This document shows, one piece after another, positions 16,202 through 27,288 of a stretch of DNA of 64,000 bases; within the stretch, counting starts at the first letter, position 1; each line of letters begins with the position of its first letter. The position numbers were made by a program, and so were the translations under genes. Below the pieces are notes generated by a model. The model was given only the letters and a program-made list of their open reading frames with translations, was not told where the DNA came from and made no database searches. The stretch lies in NCBI GenBank assembly GCA_051252455.1, contig JBPOFM010000009.1:62001-126000 (forward strand). Direction: 5' to 3'. The stretch is from JBPOFM01 sp051252455. Lineage in GTDB: Bacteria > Bacteroidota > Bacteroidia > Flavobacteriales > Flavobacteriaceae.

Positions 16202-18964
16202 ATGAATAAAATTCTGTTGGTAATAGCTATCACTATCTGTTTTGTACAGGTGTCCCACTCTCAAGAAGAAGATGGAGTGGTGTCGTTTGCGTTACCAATT
16301 CGAAATTCTTTGACGTACAATCAATACGCCATTAACCCGACTTTCAGTTTCGTTAGACAGCAAAATAATTACTTCAGTATTACCAATAAACGCGAATGGG
16401 TTCAATTTGAGGATGCACCCCAAACATACTTGGCGAGTTATTCTGGAAGATTTAGTGAAAATTCAGGACTCGGTATTGGGTTGTTCCAGCAAAACTATGG
16501 TGTGTTGACCACTTTTGGTGGAATTGTAAACTTCGCTTACAACATACGATTTTCTAGAGATAGCAACCTAACATTTGGTTTGAATGTTGGTGCTTACAAA
16601 AGTGGTGTCAATAGCAACAATGTAGTCACCAATTTCCCAGATCCTTCTTTGGAAAATATTCCATCTAACTTTTTACTGTCCATTAATCCTGGAATCAATT
16701 ACGGAACTGGTTTTTTTGATTTCGGTTTGTCCATCAACAATTTAGGTCTTTTCAATTCATCAGATGTTATTGGAGACAATCCAGGTAAGACCATTCAAGG
16801 TCACATCATGTATACAGGTTATTTGGATATGTTAGGCTTTTTTGACGAAAGTAGATTTTCTGGTTTGTTAAGATCAGAATTCAACGAAGAAAAAACCGTG
16901 GTATCAGGACTTGCCATGTTGACCGTGCCTAGAGGAATTTGGGCGCAAGTTGGATATAACAATCTTTATGGTGCTTCAGGTGGTCTAGGGATGAATATAA
17001 CAAAGCAAATTTCCATTGAGTACAATTTTGAAAAAGCACTTGGAGACTTAACAGATTTCGGCCCTTCGCATGAAATAACTCTGGCTTATAAATTCAAAAA
17101 CCCAATAAATTATAGATATAGTAGTGAAGATGAAGTGAGCGCTCTTTTTTCTGGAGATAGAAAGAAACCTGTTAATAACGTAAACGCAGAAGAAAATCGT
17201 AAAAAAGCGGCGGAAACAAAAGCACAGGCTAAATTGGAAGCAGAAGCAAAAGCGGAAACTAAAAAAGAAGAAGTTGCGATTGCCAAGGCAGAAGCAGAAG
17301 CCCAAGCGGAAGCTGACAAAATTAAACTTGCTCAAGAAGTAGAGGCAAAAGCGAAAGCAGATGCACAGGCTAAAAAAGAGGCAGAGGCTGCTAAATTAGC
17401 AGAAGCAGCGCAAGCCAAAGAGGTTGCAGAAGCAAAAGCTAAAATTGCAGCTGAAAATAAAACCAAAGCAGAAGCGAAAGCAAAAGCAGATGCGGAAGCA
17501 GCGAGATTGGCTGAAGCAGCGCGATTGAAGGCTGAAGTAGCACAGACAAAATTGGATGCGGAAAACAAGGTGAAAGCAGATTTAGAAGCAGCAAGATTGG
17601 CAGAAGATGAAAGATTAAAAGCTGAAGCTGCACAGGCAAAATTAGATGCAGAAAACAAAGCACTTGCAGAAGCCAAAGCAATAGCAGATGAAGAAGCTGC
17701 AAGAATTGCCGAAGAAACTAGAATAGAAACAGAACGTCTTGCGCAAATAGAACTGGAAGCTAAAAACAAAGCAAAAGCAGATGCCAAAGAGAAAGCAGAT
17801 GCAGAAGCCGCAAGAATTGCCGAAGAAGCAAGAATAGAAACAGAACGTCTTGCACAAATAGAACTGGAAGCTAAAAACAAAGCAAAAGCAGATGCAAAAG
17901 AGAAAGCAGATGCAGAAGCCGCAAGAATTGCCGAAGAAGCAGAGGCACTAAAATTTGCTGAAGAAACTAAAATAAACGCTCAAGCCGAAGCTGCAAGATT
18001 GGCAGAGATTGCGAAAAAAGAAGCAGATGCGGCGGCTCAAGCAAAGTTAGAAGCGGAAGCTCAAGCTAAAGAAGATTTGATTGAAAATCCAACCGACGAG
18101 ATTGCAAAATCGATGAGTTCCGTTGAGAAAATGACCGAAGATGCCAAAATTGAGCAAAGTGAGTTATTGGAACAGTTTACAGAAGCTATTGAGAGCAAAA
18201 ATAAAGATCTCAAGGATTTAAAAGAGGAAAATGATTTAAGTGACAAAGGCATCTTCATGGAGCCTAAACCTTTCAAAAGTTTGACAGCTGAAAATGCAAT
18301 TTTAGAAGGTTTAAAGGTGGATCTCAATCAAATTATTGAAACTAGAAATGATCGGATCAAGGAGTTGGAAAAATTATATGATGAACGAATCAAAATTTAT
18401 CCACTTGAAAATGATGAAGTCAATCTCTATTACCAAAGTTCTATTAAAAGATTGAAAGCAGAACAAGCTAAAGCGATTGAGACCAGAGCAACTTTATCGG
18501 CAAACCTTGAAAACATTAATGAAGCGACAGAATTTGAAAGAAAACGTCGTATCAAACGTGCTGCTTTTGACAGTGAGCAAGATAGGTTCACCCAAGACAG
18601 ACAAACCTTGAGCATCCTCAAACAAAATACGGAGTTAAGTACAACGCCATTAACAGAAGAAGATTTTGACTTTGGAGAAGAACAAAGCAATAATATTCAG
18701 ATTCTCAAAAATGTAAAGAATATCGAAGACGGTTATTATTTAATTGTAGCTGTACACAATGATGTTGCTAAAAGAGACGAATTTGTCAGAAATGCAGTCG
18801 CTGCAGGAGGAACAGATATTGACTTCTTCTATGATGTCAATACTAGCAAATATTACATCTATTACCAGAATTTCGGTAGTATTGAAGAGGCGAATGAAGC
18901 CATGAAATCAAAAGGAAATAGTCCTTATAACGGAAAAATGTCAATAGTGAAAATAGAAAATTAA
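16202..18964 (+). CDS. sprD: SprD-like: PorP/SprF domain, long coiled coil and SPOR-like tail
   Basis: A 920-aa envelope protein. The start at 16202 gives a clean signal peptide (MNKILL through SHSQ) one base after the sprC stop. Residues about 25-300 match the PorP/SprF outer-membrane family. Residues about 325-625 are a low-complexity Ala/Glu/Lys coiled coil, including two nearly identical 37-residue units. Residues about 640-830 are further charged helices. The last 90 residues resemble a SPOR-type fold (DGYYLIVAVHND, YYIYYQNFGSIEEAN), which in known SPOR domains binds denuded peptidoglycan. It would sit in the outer membrane and reach into the periplasm, helping to export or anchor SprB. 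The tail assignment is tentative. Confidence 0.8.
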   Translation: MNKILLVIAITICFVQVSHSQEEDGVVSFALPIRNSLTYNQYAINPTFSFVRQQNNYFSITNKREWVQFEDAPQTYLASYSGRFSENSGLGIGLFQQNYGVLTTFGGIVNFAYNIRFSRDSNLTFGLNVGAYKSGVNSNNVVTNFPDPSLENIPSNFLLSINPGINYGTGFFDFGLSINNLGLFNSSDVIGDNPGKTIQGHIMYTGYLDMLGFFDESRFSGLLRSEFNEEKTVVSGLAMLTVPRGIWAQVGYNNLYGASGGLGMNITKQISIEYNFEKALGDLTDFGPSHEITLAYKFKNPINYRYSSEDEVSALFSGDRKKPVNNVNAEENRKKAAETKAQAKLEAEAKAETKKEEVAIAKAEAEAQAEADKIKLAQEVEAKAKADAQAKKEAEAAKLAEAAQAKEVAEAKAKIAAENKTKAEAKAKADAEAARLAEAARLKAEVAQTKLDAENKVKADLEAARLAEDERLKAEAAQAKLDAENKALAEAKAIADEEAARIAEETRIETERLAQIELEAKNKAKADAKEKADAEAARIAEEARIETERLAQIELEAKNKAKADAKEKADAEAARIAEEAEALKFAEETKINAQAEAARLAEIAKKEADAAAQAKLEAEAQAKEDLIENPTDEIAKSMSSVEKMTEDAKIEQSELLEQFTEAIESKNKDLKDLKEENDLSDKGIFMEPKPFKSLTAENAILEGLKVDLNQIIETRNDRIKELEKLYDERIKIYPLENDEVNLYYQSSIKRLKAEQAKAIETRATLSANLENINEATEFERKRRIKRAAFDSEQDRFTQDRQTLSILKQNTELSTTPLTEEDFDFGEEQSNNIQILKNVKNIEDGYYLIVAVHNDVAKRDEFVRNAVAAGGTDIDFFYDVNTSKYYIYYQNFGSIEEANEAMKSKGNSPYNGKMSIVKIEN
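17696..17941 (+). repeat. 111-bp tandem duplication inside sprD
   Basis: Two adjacent 111-bp copies (17696-17806 and 17807-17917) differ at about five bases, followed by the first 24 bases of a third copy. The unit encodes 37 residues starting AARIAEE. Because 111 is a multiple of three, gain or loss of a unit would change the coiled-coil length without breaking the frame. Confidence 0.9.
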
Positions 18965-19044
18965 ATACCATATAAAATTGAGGCCCCAAACTTTTTCTAA
19001 CGATGCCCCTTGAAGGAAAAAGTAACTAACAAAAAACAATTATC

Positions 19045-22000
19045 ATGAAAAAACCTACTTTTTCTAGAATAGCCCTACTTGCTGTATGTCTCTGTTTGGG
19101 ATTACAGTCTTACTCACAAAATTATGAGCCTTTTACGCCTCGATTTAATCAGGATTTAAAAGGTGATATTATCCTCATAGGAAACAACATTCTTGGACCC
19201 AACAACAATGCCTTTAATGATAATTCCGTTTACAATCATACGGTCGATATGCAATATATTGATATTGACGGTGACGCATCGACATTCAGTTCGTCCAGTG
19301 CCGATCTGAATATTCCCAATCCTAATTGTTACCGAATTAAATATGCCGGACTCTATTGGGGAGCTGTTACTGCTGGAGCAGAATCTATAACCAACGTAAA
19401 ATTTAAAGGGCCAACTGGTGGCTATAATGACGTAGTAGGAACCGTTATTTATGATGCCAATGGAACTGCCACAGGAGATAGTTTTCCGTATTCATGTTAT
19501 GCGGATGTTACAGATATTGTAACAGGATTGGCTAATAATTTAGGCACATATACTATTGGTAATGTGTCAAGTGCCGAAGGCGCCACCGCTACATTTAATC
19601 CATACAACGGGACAGGATTCTCCGCAGGATGGTCTCTATTTGTAGTGTATGAAGATCCAACGCTTCCGGGCAAATCTATTACTAGCTTTGATGGTTTTAG
19701 TGCTATTAGTAGTTCGGTCAATGTTGATATTCCGATTTCAGGATTTAGAACTATTCCAGCCCCGGCACCTGTGAGAGCTAATTTTGCTTTTGCGACTTTG
19801 GAAGGCGATAAGCCAATCCAAAATGACCGATTGGTGTTGAATGGTATCAATATGTCGGCAGCCGATAGGCCAGCGAATAACTTTTTCAACAGTTCGGTTA
19901 CACAATTAAGCGCTTTACCCGTAAACACGAGAAATCCCAACAGTACAAACACCTTGGGATTTGATACTGGTGTGATGCATGTTCCCAATCCTGGAAATAC
20001 GGTTATTGCAAATGATGCAACCTCTGCAACGGTACGTTTGGAAAGTAATCAAGATGTGTATTTCCAATACTTCTTCGCCTTTGCAGTAGAAATTATTGAA
20101 CCCAATATTGTTCTCACAAAAATTGTTGAGGATGATATGGGGAATAATATTGGTGGACAAACAGTAGGACTTGCCACACCTTTAAATTATGTTATCGGTT
20201 TTCAAAATACTGGTAATGACAATGCCACCAATTTTCAAATCCGAGATATACTTCCAATCAACATTATTTTTAATTATCCAACTGATCTAGTCTTGCCTCC
20301 CGGAGTGACAGTGAATAGTTATAATCCGGCAACACGAGAGCTTATTTTTGATATCGAAGATTATTTGGTGGAAGAAAATGATCCTGTTTACGAAATTCGT
20401 ATTGAAGTTATGACAGTTGAAACTTGTAGTCAGCTGGCCGATGCATGTTCTAACCTTATTAATAACCAAGCGTTCGCAACATATAGTGGATTTTTCAATC
20501 CTAATTTTACCATTACAGATGACCCAAGTTATAGTAGCAATACAGGCTGTTTGATCAGTCCTCAAGCAACTAACTTTCTTGCGGATTTAGATGATTGTAC
20601 ATTTTCTGAAAATATTGTGCTTTGTGGAAACAGTGTCGATCTTACTGCCGCCAATGGATATGATTCCTATTCATGGTCTACAAATTCGTCAGGTTCACCA
20701 GTTATCGGAACGACTCAAACTATTACAGTCACTTCAACAGGAACGTACTATGTTTACAACACAGCTGTAGCACCTTGTCAATCCATTGTTCAGCAGTTTG
20801 ACGTAGGTATTTATGGTGGAAATATCGCAAATCCTGTAATACCCTTTGCGGACGAGGTCGTAACCTGCCCGAATGATGGCAAATTATTACCACTCATATT
20901 TTTATGCGGTGCCAACGATTCGCGAGCCATTACAACCAATTTATCTGGTGCAACTTCAATAATTTGGGAACAGTTAGATGAATCTAGTTGTTCAGCGGTT
21001 TCTGACACGGACTGTGCAAATGAAAACTCTTCATGTACATGGAATCAAGTGGGGACTGGTCCTAATTTTACCGCAAATATTTCGGGTCAGTTTAGATTAA
21101 CCATCAATTATGAAGGTGGTTGTTTCAACCAGTTCTATTTTAATGTCTATCAAAACTTATTGAATCCAACTGTAACTCCAAGAGATATATTTTGTACAAC
21201 TCCAGGACAAATTACAGTAAATGGTGTACCGTCTGGTTATGAATATAGTATTGATGGTACTAATTATCAAGCGAGTAATGTATTTACCGTAACGACGGCG
21301 GGCTTATATACAGTTTATGTTAGACAGATTGGGGTTCCAACTAATCCATGTGTCTTTACAGTACCTGATGTACAAATCAGGGATCGTAATTTTACGGTTT
21401 CCACAATTATCACCCAACCTTTGTGTCATGGTGATAAAGGAACGATACGATTAGCTGCCAATGGTGTGCGTCCTCAATATTCGTTTTCAATATATAACGG
21501 AGCAACTATGATAAACAGTGTGGGTCCAATTAACGCAAACAATTACACATTCGCCAATTTGAACCCAGGAACTTACACCACAAATGTATCAACCGAAGAT
21601 GGTTGTACATACACAGGAACCGTTACAATTGTCGAACCACCCTTATTGACGGTTACGGCAGCCTTAACCACACCATTGTCTTGTAATGATGGAGAAATTA
21701 TAGTATACCCAGTAGGAGGGACACCACCCTATTTTTATTTTGTAAACAGTACTGCCGATTTTCAAACCGTTCCAGAAATAGCGGTAACAGCTCCAGGAAC
21801 ATTTAACATTACTGTTGTCGATTCTAACAATTGCAGTGCAAGTACAACGTTGACGGTTGAAGCGGTTCTAGCACCAGATTTCGCAATCGCTACTACAGAT
21901 ATAGTATGTACTGGAGCAAATACAGGATCCATTGCAATTAACGTGTCGAATGCCAATGGAAATTCTTTGCAGTATAGTATCGATGGTGGAGTCACCTTTG

Positions 22001-25000
22001 TAAATGCGTCTGTGTTTAATGGGCTTTCTGAAGGGGATTATGATGTTGTAGTCAGATATACGCTTGGTAATTCAGTATGTTTGACAGATCCTCAAACAGT
22101 GACAATCACTTCCAATTCGGGAATTGAAGGAGATGCCACACTTACCACACCTTATTCTTGTACGTCCAACGGAGTGATTACAGTTTCTGGAGTAAATGGA
22201 GGCGTTGGGCCTTACACGTATAGTATCGACGGTGTCAATTTTCAAACAGGGAATACATTTATAGGATTAACAAGCGGAACTTACACAATCACAATTAAAG
22301 ATAGTAGCGGATGTACTGCAATTGCAGGCATTATTACTATTATTCCATTAGATCCACCAACAGATTTAACGTTTAGTAATACACCTGTGACATGTCCATC
22401 GAATACTTCAACAATTACCATTACTGGTACAAGTGGTGGAACTGGAACTTTAGAATATCAAATAATAGCGCCAGCGTCGGCAGCAACTGCGTATCAAACT
22501 TCAACTGTTTTTGCAGATTTAGAACCTGGGACTTATACTTTCCAAGTGAGGGATGCGAATGATTGCGTTTACAGCGAATCATATACCGTTGCTCCATTAA
22601 TCCCTATTTCTGTAAATACGGTTTTAACTGAAGATCTAGATTGTACGGCCACACCAGATGCGATCATCACTGGAACGATTTCCGGGGGTGCGGCTCCATT
22701 CTCATATGCGGTGTCTATCGATGGGGGTGCATACGCTTCTGTAGGTGCAACTGGTTCACCGTTTGTGTATACAACTGCGAGTGCAGGAACGTATCAATTT
22801 CAAATTACAGATTCTAATGGATGTATTGCGGAATCGGCTATTCAAACTATAAATCCGATTATTCCACCTGCCTTAAGTTTGGTAACACAAATTCAGCCCA
22901 TATTGTGTAATGGTGACACCAATGGAGCGATCCAGGTGACTATAGATACAAGCGTTGGTACGCCACCTTTTGTAATCAATGTATTTAATGATACAACTGG
23001 GACGGATTTCGGTAATCAAACCTCAAGTTTACCAGCAGGGACGTATATTGTGACCGTCACGGACGCTAATTCATGTACTGCTACAGATACAATTACCATA
23101 GACCAGCCAAATCCGATCGTAGTGAATTATCATACAGTTGACATCACTTGTAATGCTGGTGGTGTTTCTCAAGGTTCTATTATTATTGATAATGTGACTG
23201 GCGGAACAGCGCCTTACAATTATTTTGTGACAGGCACGAATGGATATGCCAATTCCGAATTGAATAATGCAGGAACAACATCAGTTAATTTTGATGTGGT
23301 TGATTTTGGATTATACCAAATCAATATTGTCGATGCCAATGGTTGTTCAGTCTTATTCCAAAATGTACTGGTGGCATCACCTCCAACAGATTTGGATATT
23401 GACATTACTACAACAGTGGATTGTACCACAGGAGGAATAGCAGTCGTAAGCGTCGGATCATCATTGCCAAGTGCTGGGCCATTCTTTTTCAGTATTTATC
23501 AAGGACCTATTTCCGTGTACCCAAACCCACCAGGATCTTGGTTGCCTGAAGATGCACCAGGAAGTCAATCCACAACATTTACAGGTTTAACTCCTGGAGT
23601 GCTGTATACATTTATTGTATACGATGTGTCTACAAACTGTACGTATTATGAGCCGTCAACAGCTCCAATTCCGACGAACTCAACCTTAACAGCTTCAGCG
23701 GTAACTGCGAGTAATATTACTTGTGCTGGTAGTGGAGATGGAAATGTGACTTTTACAATTAACAGTATTTATGGATCTGCCACCAATATCAATTATGAAA
23801 TATTCGATTCTCTCTCGTTAATTTCAACAGGAATCAACGGTTCTGGAGTAGTGCCTGCAAATGGTTCCTTAACTATTTCTAATTTAGGAATGCTACCATT
23901 TGGCAACTATTATGTGTTGATTAGTGAGACATCAGGTCCTAATTCGGGTTGTAGTGTTGTAACGGTTCCATTTAACATAACTGAATCGTCTGTTCCTTTA
24001 ACATTGACAACTACAGTTGTACAAAATGCTAATTGTAATGCTAATTCTGGAATCATCACTGCAGTAGGTCATGACGGAACAGCGCCATATCAATATCAAA
24101 TTACAACGACTGCAACTTCACCTGTTGCTACAGATTCGTCTTGGGCGACTTCCAGTACGTTCAACATGGACGCTGGAAATTATTACGTCCACGTTTTGGA
24201 TGCTTATGGATGTGTTGTTTCAAGTCCAGTTGTGATCTTACCTATGGATCCTTCACCTGTAATTTCAGCTACCACAACCAATCAGTGTGATGCTTCAGAA
24301 GGTACTTATGAAATCAACGTAATTTTAAATACGGTAGGAATGTCGCCATATAGTTTTAGTATTGATGGTGGCGCATTTCAATCACGAGTGCCACCTTTTA
24401 CACTTTCAAATGTAACATCTGGAACCCATACAATTGAAGTGCAAGATATAAATGGCTGTGGAAATACAGTTTCCCTAACTGTAGCGCCTCCAATAAACTT
24501 GACTCCAGAAGTAACTGCAGTTCCAAGTTGTAATGATGATGATGGCATTGTAACCATCATAGGAATAGGTGGAAGTGGAAATTATTCATATACAATAAGT
24601 CCAAATCCTGCCTCTATCAGCTTAACAGGAAATGTGTTTTCAGGTGTGCCAGCTGGAGATTACACGGTGACAATAACAGATACGACTACATTGTGTACGG
24701 AGGAAGTAACAGTGTCTTTGCCAACTGCAATTGCGCCTACTTTCACTACACAATCGACTTCGGTTACTTGTTTTGGTGATACTTCAGGATCATTTGAAAT
24801 CAATGTGAACGGTTATTCAGGATCTTATACTTACGAAGTTTTCAATAGTTCGAACGTATCTGTTCTTGGACCAGTATCTGCAAACACCTCTACCAACCCT
24901 GAAATAGTGATGGGAATGTCGGCAGGAACTTTTACAGTCGTTCTTACAGAAACTGCGAGTCCTTTTTGTTTTGCAACATCATCAGTCGTGATTTCATCGC

Positions 25001-27246
25001 CAGCTGAAGCGTTGATTTTAGGAGTTTCTGAAACATCCAATGTCACATGTGATAACGATCATGGAACAATTTCTGCTGTTGCCATTGGAGGATGGGGTTC
25101 TTATGAATATGAATTGACAGGAGCCGCAACGGTTGCCTATTCTTCAAACGGAACGTTCACTGATTTATCAGCAGGAACTTACACTGTCAATGTGAGAGAT
25201 GCACAAGGTTGTATCGTTTCTCAAGCAATTACACTTGCTGAACCAGCACCAATTACTGCAACCTTTACGCCAAATACAACGCTATTGTCATGTTTTGGTG
25301 ATCAAAATGCCACGATTACAGTAACGAATGTTGCTGGTGGACAGGGGAGTAATTATACGTATACGTTAAATACTATTTTGCCAACGCCAAGCTCATCTGG
25401 CCCGCAAACGTCTAACGTATTTACTGATTTAGGAGTTGGAACCTATACAATTTCTATTAATGATGGCTTTAATTGTACAATGACATCTTTGGATATTGTA
25501 ATCGATCAACCTACGCCAATCACCGCTAGCTTGGTTACTTCAACAACGCAAACGTGTTTAACTCAAGCAACACTTACTTTATCAGCAGGTGGAGGAACAG
25601 GCCCTTATAGTTATAGCGCGAACAGCACATTTTCTCCAGTTCTGGGTTCATTTTCATCGTCTACAACTTTCTCTGTGGCACCTGGAACGTATGAATATTA
25701 TGTAAGAGATGCCAATGGTTGTATCGCCAACGTTTCTAACGAAATTACAATTGACACTTTACCTACTTTGGTGATTAATTTAACATCATCCAATCCAACA
25801 ATAAATTGTGCAGGAGATAACACTGGCGTCATCACAGCAACGGCTAATGGCGGACTAGGTAATTATGTCTATACCCTATTGGACACAATGGGTAACGTTA
25901 TCAATGCGACGCAAGACAGCCCGGGTGTGTTTACCGAACTGTTGGCTGGTACGTATGTTGTTACAGTTCTGAGTGGTGATTGTAACGCTACATCTGCATC
26001 AATTTCAATTACTGAACCATCTGCACCATTGGAAGCAACTTTCAATGTCAATGATGTCACCTGTAACGGAACTGAAAATGGTAGTATCGAAATCCTTGCA
26101 ACTGGAGGAACAGGCGTTATTAAGTATGCGATTTCTCCTAGAATGAATCAGTTTTTTGAAACTAATACATTTGAAAATCTGTCGCCTGGTACTTATGACG
26201 TAATTGTCCAAGATGAATTGGGTTGTTATTTAACCTTTAACTTCACTATTTCAGAACCACCTTTAGTATTGATCAGTATTGTTGCCGATTCTATGTTCCC
26301 TGAAGTGTGCGAAGGTGATGGTCTTGGAGAATTTAGTATTGAAGTTTCTGGTGGAACACCTCCATACAGCGTCAATATTAATAATTATGATGGCACATAC
26401 ACGACTGGAACGTTAACTCAAACCCAATTTGATTTCTCTGGTTTAGGTGGAGGAGACCATATCGTATTTGTTCGTGACAGCGAAGGTTGTGAATCAGAAT
26501 GGAACATCACATTCCCAGAATCTGTGACCATCAATCCATTGCTTGAACTTGTATATGCTTGTGAAAACAACTCATCAGTCAATACTGTTACAATTACTGT
26601 AGATGATTCTAATGCTGACCTTTCACAATTGACCTATTCTTTAGACGGTGGCCCATATCAAACTAGCAATGTCTTTTCGAATGTTTCAGTAGGAGTTGAC
26701 CATTTCGTAAATGTTCAACATACAAACGGATGTATTCAAACAACAGAGTTTTTTGATATTGAAGGAATAGAACCAGTTGCACTTAATTTAAGTGAAGGAA
26801 ATCTGAATGAAATCATCGCAAATGCCACAGGCGGAACGGGAGAGTATACCTACACTCTTAACGATGAAGATTATGGTAGTACAAATACCTTCATTATTTC
26901 AGCTTCTGGAACTTATACAATTACAGCTACTGATACAAATGGATGTATGGCAGTCGCTACTATGTTTTTAGAGTTTGTTGACGTTTGTATCCCGAATTAT
27001 TTTACCCCAAATAATGATGGCGTTAGTGATGGTTGGGCACCTGGTTGTGTTGAAAACTATCCTAACCTTGAGTTTGACATCTTTGATAGATATGGACGTA
27101 AGGTCGCTTCGTATCGAGTTGGTCAATATTGGGATGGAAAATATAATAATAAAGAACTCCCAACAGGTGATTATTGGTATGTCGTAAGATTGAACAGTTC
27201 AACTAACGATCGCGACTTTGTTGGTCATTTTACCCTTTACAGATAA
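19045..27246 (+). CDS. sprB: SprB-like giant cell-surface adhesin, gliding motility
   Basis: A 2733-aa secreted adhesin. A signal peptide (cleavage near SYSQ, residue about 25) is followed by an N-terminal beta-rich region (about 25-340) and a DUF11-like unit (about 355-470). More than twenty Ig-like SprB repeats of about 80-100 residues follow. Most share a central GG(T)xPYxYSIDG-type strand, a GTYxVxVxD strand and a conserved Cys pair. The last 90 residues (CIPNYFTPNNDGVSD onward) form the type B gliding C-terminal domain for T9SS export. In F. johnsoniae, SprB moves along the cell surface and drives gliding; that protein is far longer (about 6500 aa). Lys is scarce in the repeats, as expected of an exposed adhesin. 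Confidence 0.92.
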   Translation: MKKPTFSRIALLAVCLCLGLQSYSQNYEPFTPRFNQDLKGDIILIGNNILGPNNNAFNDNSVYNHTVDMQYIDIDGDASTFSSSSADLNIPNPNCYRIKYAGLYWGAVTAGAESITNVKFKGPTGGYNDVVGTVIYDANGTATGDSFPYSCYADVTDIVTGLANNLGTYTIGNVSSAEGATATFNPYNGTGFSAGWSLFVVYEDPTLPGKSITSFDGFSAISSSVNVDIPISGFRTIPAPAPVRANFAFATLEGDKPIQNDRLVLNGINMSAADRPANNFFNSSVTQLSALPVNTRNPNSTNTLGFDTGVMHVPNPGNTVIANDATSATVRLESNQDVYFQYFFAFAVEIIEPNIVLTKIVEDDMGNNIGGQTVGLATPLNYVIGFQNTGNDNATNFQIRDILPINIIFNYPTDLVLPPGVTVNSYNPATRELIFDIEDYLVEENDPVYEIRIEVMTVETCSQLADACSNLINNQAFATYSGFFNPNFTITDDPSYSSNTGCLISPQATNFLADLDDCTFSENIVLCGNSVDLTAANGYDSYSWSTNSSGSPVIGTTQTITVTSTGTYYVYNTAVAPCQSIVQQFDVGIYGGNIANPVIPFADEVVTCPNDGKLLPLIFLCGANDSRAITTNLSGATSIIWEQLDESSCSAVSDTDCANENSSCTWNQVGTGPNFTANISGQFRLTINYEGGCFNQFYFNVYQNLLNPTVTPRDIFCTTPGQITVNGVPSGYEYSIDGTNYQASNVFTVTTAGLYTVYVRQIGVPTNPCVFTVPDVQIRDRNFTVSTIITQPLCHGDKGTIRLAANGVRPQYSFSIYNGATMINSVGPINANNYTFANLNPGTYTTNVSTEDGCTYTGTVTIVEPPLLTVTAALTTPLSCNDGEIIVYPVGGTPPYFYFVNSTADFQTVPEIAVTAPGTFNITVVDSNNCSASTTLTVEAVLAPDFAIATTDIVCTGANTGSIAINVSNANGNSLQYSIDGGVTFVNASVFNGLSEGDYDVVVRYTLGNSVCLTDPQTVTITSNSGIEGDATLTTPYSCTSNGVITVSGVNGGVGPYTYSIDGVNFQTGNTFIGLTSGTYTITIKDSSGCTAIAGIITIIPLDPPTDLTFSNTPVTCPSNTSTITITGTSGGTGTLEYQIIAPASAATAYQTSTVFADLEPGTYTFQVRDANDCVYSESYTVAPLIPISVNTVLTEDLDCTATPDAIITGTISGGAAPFSYAVSIDGGAYASVGATGSPFVYTTASAGTYQFQITDSNGCIAESAIQTINPIIPPALSLVTQIQPILCNGDTNGAIQVTIDTSVGTPPFVINVFNDTTGTDFGNQTSSLPAGTYIVTVTDANSCTATDTITIDQPNPIVVNYHTVDITCNAGGVSQGSIIIDNVTGGTAPYNYFVTGTNGYANSELNNAGTTSVNFDVVDFGLYQINIVDANGCSVLFQNVLVASPPTDLDIDITTTVDCTTGGIAVVSVGSSLPSAGPFFFSIYQGPISVYPNPPGSWLPEDAPGSQSTTFTGLTPGVLYTFIVYDVSTNCTYYEPSTAPIPTNSTLTASAVTASNITCAGSGDGNVTFTINSIYGSATNINYEIFDSLSLISTGINGSGVVPANGSLTISNLGMLPFGNYYVLISETSGPNSGCSVVTVPFNITESSVPLTLTTTVVQNANCNANSGIITAVGHDGTAPYQYQITTTATSPVATDSSWATSSTFNMDAGNYYVHVLDAYGCVVSSPVVILPMDPSPVISATTTNQCDASEGTYEINVILNTVGMSPYSFSIDGGAFQSRVPPFTLSNVTSGTHTIEVQDINGCGNTVSLTVAPPINLTPEVTAVPSCNDDDGIVTIIGIGGSGNYSYTISPNPASISLTGNVFSGVPAGDYTVTITDTTTLCTEEVTVSLPTAIAPTFTTQSTSVTCFGDTSGSFEINVNGYSGSYTYEVFNSSNVSVLGPVSANTSTNPEIVMGMSAGTFTVVLTETASPFCFATSSVVISSPAEALILGVSETSNVTCDNDHGTISAVAIGGWGSYEYELTGAATVAYSSNGTFTDLSAGTYTVNVRDAQGCIVSQAITLAEPAPITATFTPNTTLLSCFGDQNATITVTNVAGGQGSNYTYTLNTILPTPSSSGPQTSNVFTDLGVGTYTISINDGFNCTMTSLDIVIDQPTPITASLVTSTTQTCLTQATLTLSAGGGTGPYSYSANSTFSPVLGSFSSSTTFSVAPGTYEYYVRDANGCIANVSNEITIDTLPTLVINLTSSNPTINCAGDNTGVITATANGGLGNYVYTLLDTMGNVINATQDSPGVFTELLAGTYVVTVLSGDCNATSASISITEPSAPLEATFNVNDVTCNGTENGSIEILATGGTGVIKYAISPRMNQFFETNTFENLSPGTYDVIVQDELGCYLTFNFTISEPPLVLISIVADSMFPEVCEGDGLGEFSIEVSGGTPPYSVNINNYDGTYTTGTLTQTQFDFSGLGGGDHIVFVRDSEGCESEWNITFPESVTINPLLELVYACENNSSVNTVTITVDDSNADLSQLTYSLDGGPYQTSNVFSNVSVGVDHFVNVQHTNGCIQTTEFFDIEGIEPVALNLSEGNLNEIIANATGGTGEYTYTLNDEDYGSTNTFIISASGTYTITATDTNGCMAVATMFLEFVDVCIPNYFTPNNDGVSDGWAPGCVENYPNLEFDIFDRYGRKVASYRVGQYWDGKYNNKELPTGDYWYVVRLNSSTNDRDFVGHFTLYR

Positions 27247-27288
27247 TGATAACCCCAAATCAGATTATTTGATATAAATAGCAGTCCC

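Noticed and set aside
17332..17880. 182-aa open frame on the minus strand opposite the sprD coiled coil
   Set aside because: It is the mirror of an Ala/Glu/Lys codon pattern (Ala/Ser/Phe-rich product). The plus-strand frame is a clear protein, so this is a composition artefact.
19045..27246. Several separate Ig-like genes instead of one SprB
   Set aside because: The frame is uninterrupted for 8.2 kb from a signal peptide to a T9SS domain, as known for SprB.
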